Source: Bacillota bacterium (lineage in GTDB: Bacteria > Bacillota > Clostridia > Lachnospirales > Lachnospiraceae). Taken from it: 64,000 nucleotides of DNA. The stretch is from the NCBI GenBank assembly GCA_023420935.1, contig JAEZUR010000086.1, forward strand, positions 19,560-83,559, given 5' to 3'. The translations under genes were made by a program, and so were the position numbers. How positions within the stretch are numbered: position 1 is the first letter of the stretch; each line of letters begins with the position of its first letter. This document shows, piece by piece, positions 44,024 to 51,213 of the stretch. The notes under the pieces were generated by a model that was given only the letters and a program-made list of their open reading frames with translations, searched no databases and was not told the origin of the DNA.

Positions 44024-45902
44024 TACTAGAGAAGAACTAGCCGAAATGCAGAAAAAATATAAGCAATCACTGGACAGTCAATACAAACAGATCTTAATCT
44101 GTGGCGGAACCGGCTGTGTTGCTGGTGGTGCTTTAGATATATACGATAAGTTACAGAAATTAATGGAGGCAAGAGGCCTCTCCTGCTCTGTCTCCTTAGC
44201 AGAGGAACCACATGAAACAGTAGGGCTTAAGAAAAGTGGATGTCATGGTTTTTGTGAAATGGGGCCACTTCTTCGTATCGAACCAATGGGTTGGTTATAC
44301 ATAAAAGTTAAGCTCGAAGATTGTGAAGAAATTGTCGAGAAAAGTATTATTGGAGATGAAGTCATCGACCGTTTAATCTATCAAGACAACAATTCTAAAT
44401 CATATCAAAAACAGGATGAAATACCTTTTTACAAAAAACAAACTCGTGTTGCTTTGGAACACTGTGGACATATTAACGCAGAATCAATTAAAGAGTATAT
44501 TGCAGTTGGCGGTTATACTGCAGTAGCAAAAGCATTATTCGATATGGATGAACAACAGATTGTAGATGAAATCTCAGAATCTAGTCTTCGTGGACGTGGA
44601 GGCGGTGGCTTCCCTACAGGTAGAAAATGGGCTCAGGTGCTTCGCCAAGAAGAAGAAACTAAGTATGTTGTTTGTAATGGAGATGAAGGTGATCCAGGTG
44701 CATTTATGGATCGTAGTATGATGGAAGGTGATCCTCACCGCCTCATTGAAGGTATGATCATTGCTGGTATTGCTACCAAGGCACATCATGGATATATCTA
44801 CGTTCGTGCTGAGTATCCGCTTGCTGTATCAAGATTAGAAACTGCTATCGCAAAAGCTACCGAAAAAGGGCTTTTAGGTAATAATATTTTAAACTCTGGA
44901 TTTGATTTTGACCTTAAGATTTCTCAAGGTGCTGGTGCCTTCGTTTGTGGAGAAGGTAGTGCTCTTACAGCTTCTATTGAAGGTAATCGTGGTATGCCAA
45001 GAGTTAAGCCACCAAGAACCGTAGAAAAAGGTTTATTTGAAAAACCAACCGTACTAAATAATGTTGAAACATTCTGTAATGTCCCTAGCATTATCTTAAA
45101 AGGCGCTGATTGGTATAAAACCTTTGGACCTGAAAAAAATCATGGTACCAAAGCATTTGCTTTAACTGGTAATGTTAATAATACTGGATTAATTGAAGTT
45201 CCTATGGGAACTACCCTTCGTGAAATCATCTTTGATATTGGTGGTGGTGTGAAAGGTGGCGAATTTAAAGCTGTTCAAATTGGTGGACCAAGTGGTGGAT
45301 GTTTATGCATCAACCCATCCGAAGATCACTTAAATATGCCTCTTGATTTTGACTCCCTGAAAAAAGTTGGTGCAATGATTGGCTCTGGTGGTCTAGTTGT
45401 TATGAATGACAAGAGCTGTATGGTAGAAGTTGCTAGATTCTTTATGAACTTTACACAGAATGAGTCATGTGGTAAATGTGTTCCATGTCGTGAAGGTACC
45501 AAACGTATGCTTGAACTTCTTAATGATATTGTAGAAGGCCGTGGAACCTTAGAACATATTGATATGTTAGAGGAATTAGCTGAGACTATTTCTGCTACTG
45601 CACTTTGTGGCCTTGGTAAAACAGCGGCTTCTCCAGTGGTAAGTACATTGAAATACTTTAGAGATGAATATATCGCTCACGTTGTAGATAAAAAATGTCC
45701 TGCTGGACAATGCAAAGCCTTAATTTCTCTTGGAATTGATCCTGCATTATGTAAGGGTTGTACCAAGTGTGCAAGAGTCTGCCCTGTTGGCGCTATTACC
45801 GGCAAGGTAAAAGAAACACACGTAATTGACCAAACAACCTGTATTAAATGCGGTGCCTGCAAAGACAGCTGTAATTTTAAAGCTGTGATTGAGATGGCTT
45901 AA
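44013..45902 (+). CDS. NuoF-like diaphorase subunit of hydrogenase 2 (HydB type)
   Basis: A 629-residue paralogue of the operon-1 protein with the same domains: thioredoxin-like [2Fe-2S] (CGGTGCVAGG, SGCHGFCEMG), FMN/NADH domain (GRGGGGFPTGRKW), N3-type [4Fe-4S] (ESCGKCVPCR) and C-terminal [4Fe-4S] pair (CKGCTKCARVC and CIKCGACKDSC). The NAD-loop reads GAGAFVCGEGSAL, so the Glu-Thr of CGEETAL is Gly-Ser here. This might change cofactor affinity or specificity. The overlapping start suggests coupled translation with the NuoE-like subunit. Confidence 0.95.
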   Translation: MRINTREELAEMQKKYKQSLDSQYKQILICGGTGCVAGGALDIYDKLQKLMEARGLSCSVSLAEEPHETVGLKKSGCHGFCEMGPLLRIEPMGWLYIKVKLEDCEEIVEKSIIGDEVIDRLIYQDNNSKSYQKQDEIPFYKKQTRVALEHCGHINAESIKEYIAVGGYTAVAKALFDMDEQQIVDEISESSLRGRGGGGFPTGRKWAQVLRQEEETKYVVCNGDEGDPGAFMDRSMMEGDPHRLIEGMIIAGIATKAHHGYIYVRAEYPLAVSRLETAIAKATEKGLLGNNILNSGFDFDLKISQGAGAFVCGEGSALTASIEGNRGMPRVKPPRTVEKGLFEKPTVLNNVETFCNVPSIILKGADWYKTFGPEKNHGTKAFALTGNVNNTGLIEVPMGTTLREIIFDIGGGVKGGEFKAVQIGGPSGGCLCINPSEDHLNMPLDFDSLKKVGAMIGSGGLVVMNDKSCMVEVARFFMNFTQNESCGKCVPCREGTKRMLELLNDIVEGRGTLEHIDMLEELAETISATALCGLGKTAASPVVSTLKYFRDEYIAHVVDKKCPAGQCKALISLGIDPALCKGCTKCARVCPVGAITGKVKETHVIDQTTCIKCGACKDSCNFKAVIEMA

Positions 45903-45926
45903 AGAAAAGGGAAAGGAGAAAATACA

Positions 45927-47639
45927 ATGTCAAAATATATGATTATCGATGGTAACCGTGTGGAGTTTGAAGATGAAAAAAATATTCTTGCCCTTGTTCG
46001 TAAGGCTGGTATTGACCTTCCTACCTTCTGTTACTATTCTGATTTATCCATCTACGGCGCGTGCCGTATGTGTGTTGTAGAGGATCAGTGGGGAGGAATT
46101 ATTGCATCCTGTTCTACTCCTCCGAAAGATAAGATGGAAGTTAAGACGAATACACCGAAACTTCATCAACATAGAAAAATGATTCTTGAGCTTTTACTTG
46201 CTGCTCATTGCAGAGACTGTACAGTTTGCGATAAAAATGGAAAATGCCGCCTTCAAGAATTGGCAAAGCGCTTCGGTCTTATGGATGTAAGATTTAAAAA
46301 TACGACTGATGAATCTTTCATAGATGATTCATCCAAATCACTCATTCGTGATCCTGGAAAATGTATTCTATGTGGAGACTGTGTACGTATGTGTAATGAG
46401 GTACAAAATGTAGGAGCTATTGACTTTGCCCACCGTGGTGCTAAAATGGTAGTAACACCTGCATTTAATCGTTCACTAGCAGATACCAATTGTGTAAACT
46501 GTGGTCAATGCGCTGCTGTCTGTCCTACTGGTGCAATTACCGTTAAGAGCGACTTAAAACAGGTATGGAAAGCTTTATATAATCCTAAGATGCGTGTGGT
46601 GGCACAGGTTGCTCCAGCTGTTCGTGTTGCCTTAGGGGAAGAATTCGGCCTAGTTGCTGGTGAAGATGTGATCGGTAAAATTGTTGCTGCTATGAGACGG
46701 TTAGGATTTGATTCCATCTTTGATACCTCTGTTGGCGCCGACTTAACCGTAATGGAAGAATCCAAAGAGTTGATTAAGAAACTAGAAGCAGAAAAACAAT
46801 CTCCAACAGGATATCCACTCTTTACATCCTGCTGCCCAGCTTGGGTTAAGTATGCTGAGAACGCACATCCTGAAATACTTTCTTATGTTTCCTCTTGTAA
46901 ATCACCAATGGAAATGTTTGGTGCTGTGTTAAAAGAGCATTTCAAAGGCTCGGATCAAATAGAAGAAAAGGAAACTATCTCTGTAGCAATTATGCCTTGT
47001 ACTGCCAAAAAAGCTGAGGCTGCAAGAGATGAATTCCATCGAAACGATGTTCCGGATGTGGATTATGTCCTTACCACAACAGAGCTAGTACGTATGATCA
47101 AAGAAATCGGTATTCAATTTAATGAATTGGATCCAGAATCACCAGACATGCCATTTTCCTTATATTCTGGTTCTGGGGTAATCTTTGGTGTAACTGGTGG
47201 GGTTACAGAAGCTGCACTTCGTCGTGTTGTAGAAGATAAGAGCCAGCGTGCACTGAAAGAATTAGAGTTTGTTGGAGTTCGTGGCATGGATGGAATAAAG
47301 GTTGCTGAACTTCCAATGGAAGATCAAGTTCTTCGTATTGCCATTGCCAGCGGTCTCGCCAATGCGGAAGCTTTAATTGAGAAGATTCAAAGTGGAGAAG
47401 AACAGTTTGACTTTGTAGAAATTATGGCTTGTCCTGGAGGATGTATCTCTGGTGCTGGTCAACCATTTAGCCATCAGCCTGAGAAGAAACAACGTGCTAA
47501 GGGAATGTACAAAGCAGATAAGGTTTCTCAGATCAAGCGTAGTGAAGAAAACCCAACCATGATGTCACTTTACGGTGGATTATTAAAGCATCGCACTCAT
47601 GAATTATTACATGTTCATTATCAGAAAAATGATAATTAA
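45927..47639 (+). CDS. [FeFe]-hydrogenase catalytic subunit 2 (HydA type)
   Basis: A 570-residue paralogue of the first HydA. N-terminal [2Fe-2S] (CRMCVVE), His-Cys cluster (HCRDCTVCDKNGKC), two [4Fe-4S] motifs (CILCGDCVRMC and CVNCGQCAAVC) and the H-cluster motifs L1 TSCCPAW (about 300-306), L2 MPCTAKKAE and L3 MACPGGCISGAG. L1 is the canonical Cys-Cys form. It ends the trimeric set NuoE-NuoF-HydA expected for a NAD(P)H/ferredoxin-linked hydrogenase. The ribosome site is AAAGGAG. Confidence 0.95.
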   Translation: MSKYMIIDGNRVEFEDEKNILALVRKAGIDLPTFCYYSDLSIYGACRMCVVEDQWGGIIASCSTPPKDKMEVKTNTPKLHQHRKMILELLLAAHCRDCTVCDKNGKCRLQELAKRFGLMDVRFKNTTDESFIDDSSKSLIRDPGKCILCGDCVRMCNEVQNVGAIDFAHRGAKMVVTPAFNRSLADTNCVNCGQCAAVCPTGAITVKSDLKQVWKALYNPKMRVVAQVAPAVRVALGEEFGLVAGEDVIGKIVAAMRRLGFDSIFDTSVGADLTVMEESKELIKKLEAEKQSPTGYPLFTSCCPAWVKYAENAHPEILSYVSSCKSPMEMFGAVLKEHFKGSDQIEEKETISVAIMPCTAKKAEAARDEFHRNDVPDVDYVLTTTELVRMIKEIGIQFNELDPESPDMPFSLYSGSGVIFGVTGGVTEAALRRVVEDKSQRALKELEFVGVRGMDGIKVAELPMEDQVLRIAIASGLANAEALIEKIQSGEEQFDFVEIMACPGGCISGAGQPFSHQPEKKQRAKGMYKADKVSQIKRSEENPTMMSLYGGLLKHRTHELLHVHYQKNDN

Positions 47640-47655
47640 CCAACGGAGGTAGAAT

Positions 47656-47907
47656 ATGCAAATCAGTGTTTGTATAGGAAGTGCATGTCATTTAAAAGGT
47701 TCCTACAATATCATTACCACTCTTCAAGAATTGGTGGAAGAACAATCTTTAGGTAATCAGATTGATTTAAAAGCTGTATTTTGCCTTGGAAATTGTCAAA
47801 AAGGTGTATCAGTACAGATTGACGATAATCCAGAGATTTATAGTGTTAGTCCTAAAACAGCAAAAGAATTTTTCAATGATACTGTCATACCATTACTAAA
47901 TCAATAA
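47656..47907 (+). CDS. Small thioredoxin-fold [2Fe-2S] protein
   Basis: An 83-residue protein with CIGSACHLKGS near residue 6 and CLGNC near residue 44-48, paralogous to the protein at 30919 in the sensory locus. It starts 16 bases after HydA 2 with an ACGGAGG site, so it is in the same transcript. Probably an electron carrier of the complex or a link to the sensory hydrogenase. Confidence 0.87.
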   Translation: MQISVCIGSACHLKGSYNIITTLQELVEEQSLGNQIDLKAVFCLGNCQKGVSVQIDDNPEIYSVSPKTAKEFFNDTVIPLLNQ

Positions 47908-47942
47908 TTACATAGGAACACCATCTATTAAAAGGTGTGTTC

Positions 47943-47980
47943 AAAGGGTATCTACTCACCTGAGTTGGATGCCCTTTCTA
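47943..47980 (+). terminator. Terminator of hydrogenase operon 2
   Basis: Imperfect stem of about 16 pairs (47943-47958 with 47961-47977) including G-T pairs, after a smaller hairpin (gaacacc/ggtgtgttc). Moderate T-content follows. Confidence 0.65.
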
Positions 47981-47988
47981 CGTTCAAC

Positions 47989-48035
47989 TTGACAAAAGGG
48001 GATTATTAGGATAAAATTAATAATAATTACTATTA
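47989..48035 (+). promoter_or_regulatory. perR promoter with PerR box
   Basis: TTGACA (47989-47994), 17-base spacer, TAAAAT (48012-48017), then TAATAATTACTATTA at 48021-48035 over the expected start of transcription. The box is nearly identical to that before rubrerythrin. Confidence 0.7.
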
Positions 48036-48066
48036 CTTTTGTTCTATTCTGAAAGGAGAACGAATT

Positions 48067-48447
48067 ATGGCAACTTTAAAATACAGTCGTCAAAGGGAGT
48101 CCATTAAAGATTATTTGGCAAACACAACTTCACATCCAACAGCTGATACTGTATATTCAAAAATTCGTGAAATATACCCTAACATAAGCCTAGGAACTGT
48201 TTATCGAAATCTTAATCTTCTGGTATCTCAAGGTGAAATACTACAACTCTCTTGTGGTGATGGTTGCGATCGATTTGATGGTAACCCAGACCCCCATTAT
48301 CATTTTGTTTGTACGGAGTGCCATAATGTTTACGATTTAGAGATGGAATCCATCGATCATATTAATGTGATAGCAGGCGCATCCTTTAAAGGAGAAATTG
48401 AAGGTCATAACACATATTTCTTTGGAAAATGTGAGGATTGTAAATAA
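48067..48447 (+). CDS. perR: PerR-type Fur-family peroxide regulator
   Basis: A 126-residue Fur-family repressor. The DNA-binding half has SHPTADTVYSKIREIYPNIS and GTVYRNLNLLV. The metal and sensing residues of PerR are visible: His in SHPTADTVY, Asp in CDRFDG, His pair in HYHFVC, Asp in SIDHINV, and structural-zinc CxxC pairs CTEC and CEDC at the end. It should sense peroxide through Fe-catalysed histidine oxidation. It precedes a rubrerythrin gene with the same operator, so it most likely regulates that gene and itself. Confidence 0.9.
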   Translation: MATLKYSRQRESIKDYLANTTSHPTADTVYSKIREIYPNISLGTVYRNLNLLVSQGEILQLSCGDGCDRFDGNPDPHYHFVCTECHNVYDLEMESIDHINVIAGASFKGEIEGHNTYFFGKCEDCK

Positions 48448-48617
48448 GGAACAGTAACACTGTTCCTTTCTTTATACATAGTTTCAATTGCGAAATGAAT
48501 TTGTTGTTTCTTTCACTCTGACATCGCATCTATACTTAGCTTTATTTAATAACTTTTGGTAATGGATGATTCTGGAAAAGAGGAATGGAATATTTTATAA
48601 AATTTTTAAAAACCCTA

Positions 48618-48672
48618 TTGACAATTTCATCTCAATAAGTTATTATATCAATATCAGTAATGATTACTATTA
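48618..48672 (+). promoter_or_regulatory. Rubrerythrin promoter with PerR box
   Basis: TTGACA (48618-48623), 17-base spacer, TATTAT (48641-48646), then TAATGATTACTATTA at 48658-48672 containing the dyad GTAATGATTAC. It differs from the perR box at one base of 15. Confidence 0.75.
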
Positions 48673-48715
48673 TTTGTTTACAAAATAAAGGAAAATGAAA
48701 AGGAGATTATTAATT

Positions 48716-49261
48716 ATGAAGAAATTTGTATGTCAAGTTTGCGGTTATGTTCACGAAGGGGATTCTGCACCAGATGCGTGTCCTATCTGTAAAGCACCAT
48801 CTAGCAAATTCACAGAGCAAGCAGGGGAAATGACTTGGGCTGCAGAACATGTTGTAGGAGTTGCACAGGGTTCTAGCGAAGATATTATGAATGACTTAAG
48901 AGCTAACTTTGCAGGAGAATGTTCTGAGGTTGGTATGTATCTTGCTATGGCTCGTGTAGCACATAGAGAAGGTTATCCTGAAATTGGTTTATATTATGAA
49001 AAAGCAGCTTTCGAAGAAGCAGAACATGCAGCAAAATTTGCTGAGTTACTTGGTGAAGTAATTACAAATAGTACTAAGAAAAATCTTGAATTACGTGTAG
49101 ACGCTGAGAATGGCGCTACTGCAGGTAAATTTGATCTAGCGAAACGTGCAAAAGAAGCTAATCTTGATGCAATCCATGACACTGTTCATGAAATGGCTCG
49201 TGATGAAGCTAGACACGGTAAAGCTTTTAAGGGTCTTCTTGACAGATACTTTGGTAAATAA
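48716..49261 (+). CDS. Reverse rubrerythrin
   Basis: A 181-residue peroxide-reducing di-iron protein. The rubredoxin-like domain is N-terminal ([11 protein letters not shown] and CPICKAPSS), followed by the di-iron four-helix bundle with glutamates in [14 protein letters not shown] and [14 protein letters not shown] and [11 protein letters not shown]. This is the order of reverse rubrerythrins of oxygen-stress-induced Clostridia. Start ATG 48716 with AAAGGAG upstream. It uses NADH-derived electrons from a rubredoxin reductase encoded elsewhere. Likely PerR-repressed. Confidence 0.95.
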   Translation: MKKFVCQVCGYVHEGDSAPDACPICKAPSSKFTEQAGEMTWAAEHVVGVAQGSSEDIMNDLRANFAGECSEVGMYLAMARVAHREGYPEIGLYYEKAAFEEAEHAAKFAELLGEVITNSTKKNLELRVDAENGATAGKFDLAKRAKEANLDAIHDTVHEMARDEARHGKAFKGLLDRYFGK

Positions 49262-49402
49262 AAAGTATATTCAATATTGAAGATTTATTAAAAAGGTATT
49301 CTGCATAAGTCACTTATGCATTATATAAATAGCAAAACTCCTCCCTAACAAGTTTCCCATAGACTTGTTGTATGGATAGATTCTGCTCCCCTCAGCAGTT
49401 AT

Positions 49403-49456
49403 CCATTACATAAAAAAGAATCTGCTCCCCTCAGCAGATTCTTTTTTATGTAATGG
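49403..49456. terminator. Terminator hairpin, copy 1 of a 40-bp direct repeat
   Basis: Perfect 24-base arms (49403-49426 and 49433-49456) around loop CCCCTC. Positions 49411-49450 are identical to 51131-51170. A third, shorter copy of the 17-mer TCTGCTCCCCTCAGCAG lies at 49382-49398. Confidence 0.85.
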
Positions 49457-49482
49457 GAGAAATACTAACACAATGCCTCTTT

Positions 49483-50409
49483 CTATTCAGTAATTAGACT
49501 TTCTACAGCGTAAAGCCGAGGTGCATATATGCCGTACTTTCTGGCGTCAACTATTACTTCACGTACAGCATAACCAACTTTAAAGTGATTATGCTTCACT
49601 AGTGCATAACTCATGCCATTTGGTGACATAACTTTACTCATAAGAAATCCAACAGTTCTTGGCGGTATGGCGGCAAAAAACCTTGTCATAATACTGATCT
49701 TAGAGCCTTTTGCTTTCAAAACTTGGATCAATTCTTTCACATTACTACCTATTCCATCCAGTGCCATGCGCGAATTAACTACATTTTCAAAACTTCCACT
49801 TTTCAATACTTCCATTTCCATTGCAACATTAAATGCGAAATGGTTCCAGAGCCAACTTTGAGCATCCTTGTGAACCGCGATCTTGAAGCCTGCATCAGCA
49901 AAAAGCTTGCGAACCTCTAAATCTCTTTTGGTTGGCTCGGGTTGAAATTTCAGAAATTGAACCGTCTTGTAAATCCCGCCGTAAAGAGTGTTTCCTTCAA
50001 ATCCACCTCCACCACCGGGGAAGCCCCAAACAACTTGATCGAGTGGAATGGGATGAACGGCTATTTGCGGATCCTGCCAAAAGTTACAGAAAAATAGAAC
50101 TGTTGCATTTCCAACTCGTGGTGCAAGGGATGTTATAGCGCTAGATACTTGCCCTGGGTTGACACTCATAAAAATAAGGTCATAGTCATAATTTTCCTTT
50201 ATTACTTCGTGTGTTACAATAGGCCATTTTTCTTTGACTATCCGATCTTTTTTCCTTCGCCTCGTATCCCATATGTTTAAATCTATGTGTGAACTATATT
50301 GCTCCTTCCTGCCTTCACGAACATAAAACTCAACAGTATGACCAGCCTTTTCAAAAGCCCAAGCGTACTGCGTTCCTATAACACCGCGACCAAAAAATAA
50401 TATTTTCAT
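49483..50409 (-). CDS. Ketopantoate-reductase-like (ApbA/PanE fold) oxidoreductase
   Basis: A 308-residue NAD(P)-binding protein starting MKILFFGRGVIGTQYAWAFE, the Rossmann loop of the ApbA/PanE family. The C-terminal half (SWLWNHFAFNVAMEMEVL, then GSNVKELIQVLKAKG) fits the ketopantoate-reductase C domain. No pantothenate gene is nearby, so it may reduce another 2-oxoacid or aldehyde. It is divergent from a TetR gene with two matching palindromes between them, so it is probably the TetR target. The pair sits between two copies of a 40-bp repeat. Confidence 0.85.
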   Translation of the reverse strand: MKILFFGRGVIGTQYAWAFEKAGHTVEFYVREGRKEQYSSHIDLNIWDTRRRKKDRIVKEKWPIVTHEVIKENYDYDLIFMSVNPGQVSSAITSLAPRVGNATVLFFCNFWQDPQIAVHPIPLDQVVWGFPGGGGGFEGNTLYGGIYKTVQFLKFQPEPTKRDLEVRKLFADAGFKIAVHKDAQSWLWNHFAFNVAMEMEVLKSGSFENVVNSRMALDGIGSNVKELIQVLKAKGSKISIMTRFFAAIPPRTVGFLMSKVMSPNGMSYALVKHNHFKVGYAVREVIVDARKYGIYAPRLYAVESLITE

Positions 50410-50434
50410 ACAGCATCCTCCTTAATAATCATAT

Positions 50435-50448
50435 GTTGACTTTTCAAC
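50435..50448. promoter_or_regulatory. Candidate TetR operator 1
   Basis: GTTGACTTTTCAAC, inverted repeat GTTGA-N4-TCAAC, 26 bases before the oxidoreductase start. A second copy stands at 50515. Confidence 0.7.
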
Positions 50449-50514
50449 AAGTGTTTGATATTCTTAGCATAATGATTTGTGGTGAGAATTTCAATAGTTA
50501 CATTTGTACCAACT

Positions 50515-50528
50515 GTTGAAAACTCAAC
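50515..50528. promoter_or_regulatory. Candidate TetR operator 2
   Basis: GTTGAAAACTCAAC, same GTTGA-N4-TCAAC dyad, 39 bases before the regulator start. The two sites lie 80 bases apart, centre to centre. Confidence 0.7.
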
Positions 50529-50566
50529 ACAGTACGCTAATTTGTTGAATATCTGGAGGAATTTTT

Positions 50567-51124
50567 ATGGATAGAAGAATACAAAAAACAAGGAAAGTGA
50601 TTATGAATTCCTTCGTCGACCTTTTGTCTGAAAAAGGATTCGATAAAATAACCATTAATGATATTGCCGACCGTGCAGACGTAAACCGGGGAACTGTTTA
50701 TCTACATTACGTGGATAAATTCGACTTGCTTGACAAGTGTATTGAAGTATATATTGAGCCGCTGCTTCAGCACTGTGCCAATACTGCTGACACCAGCACG
50801 AACGCTATGGCATTAAAAAGTATATTTGAATATTTGGAAAAGAACTTTACAATATATAAGTTACTTTTCAGTAATGAGGGAGCTGGATTCTTCCGCAACC
50901 GCTTATATGCAATTATCGCCCAATCATTAACCGAGGTTATCACGCTAAAACCAGAAAACAATGCATTTTCAAATGGTGTAACGATTCATTTTTTGGCCTC
51001 CGGGTTTATAGGCATATTGGAATGGTGGATCAATAATTCTATGCCATGCAGTGTACAGGAAATTACTGACCAGCTTATGTTTTTGATAGAACCGTATAAC
51101 AAGCACCTTGTCACTCTAGCCTGA
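50567..51124 (+). CDS. TetR/AcrR-family repressor
   Basis: A 185-residue regulator. The N-terminal helix-turn-helix is typical (ITINDIADRADVNRGTVYLHY, given as ITINDIADRADVNRG and TVYLHYVDKFDLL). The C-terminal ligand domain has the TetR_C-7-like pattern (FRNRLYAIIAQSLTEV, ASGFIGILEWWINN). It is divergent from the oxidoreductase gene with two matching dyads between the starts, so it likely represses both. GGAGG lies 9 bases before the ATG. The ligand is unknown. Confidence 0.92.
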   Translation: MDRRIQKTRKVIMNSFVDLLSEKGFDKITINDIADRADVNRGTVYLHYVDKFDLLDKCIEVYIEPLLQHCANTADTSTNAMALKSIFEYLEKNFTIYKLLFSNEGAGFFRNRLYAIIAQSLTEVITLKPENNAFSNGVTIHFLASGFIGILEWWINNSMPCSVQEITDQLMFLIEPYNKHLVTLA

Positions 51125-51130
51125 ATTGCG

Positions 51131-51170
51131 TAAAAAAGAATCTGCTCCCCTCAGCAGATTCTTTTTTATG
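51131..51170. terminator. Terminator hairpin, copy 2 of the 40-bp direct repeat
   Basis: Same 40 bases as 49411-49450, in the same orientation, starting 7 bases after the TetR stop codon. AGAATCTGCT / AGCAGATTCT stem with T-run. Confidence 0.85.
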
Positions 51171-51213
51171 TTCTATTATTTATTGTGTTGGGTAGCAAGG
51201 TATCTACAGTTAT

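Noticed and set aside
48485..48505. Fragment AATTGCGAAATGA resembling the arms of element B
   Set aside because: Only a short match without a paired arm nearby; could be chance.
49411..51170. Insertion sequence or transposon with direct repeats
   Set aside because: The repeats are terminator hairpins and no transposase or integrase lies between them, so I call it only a possible recombination cassette.
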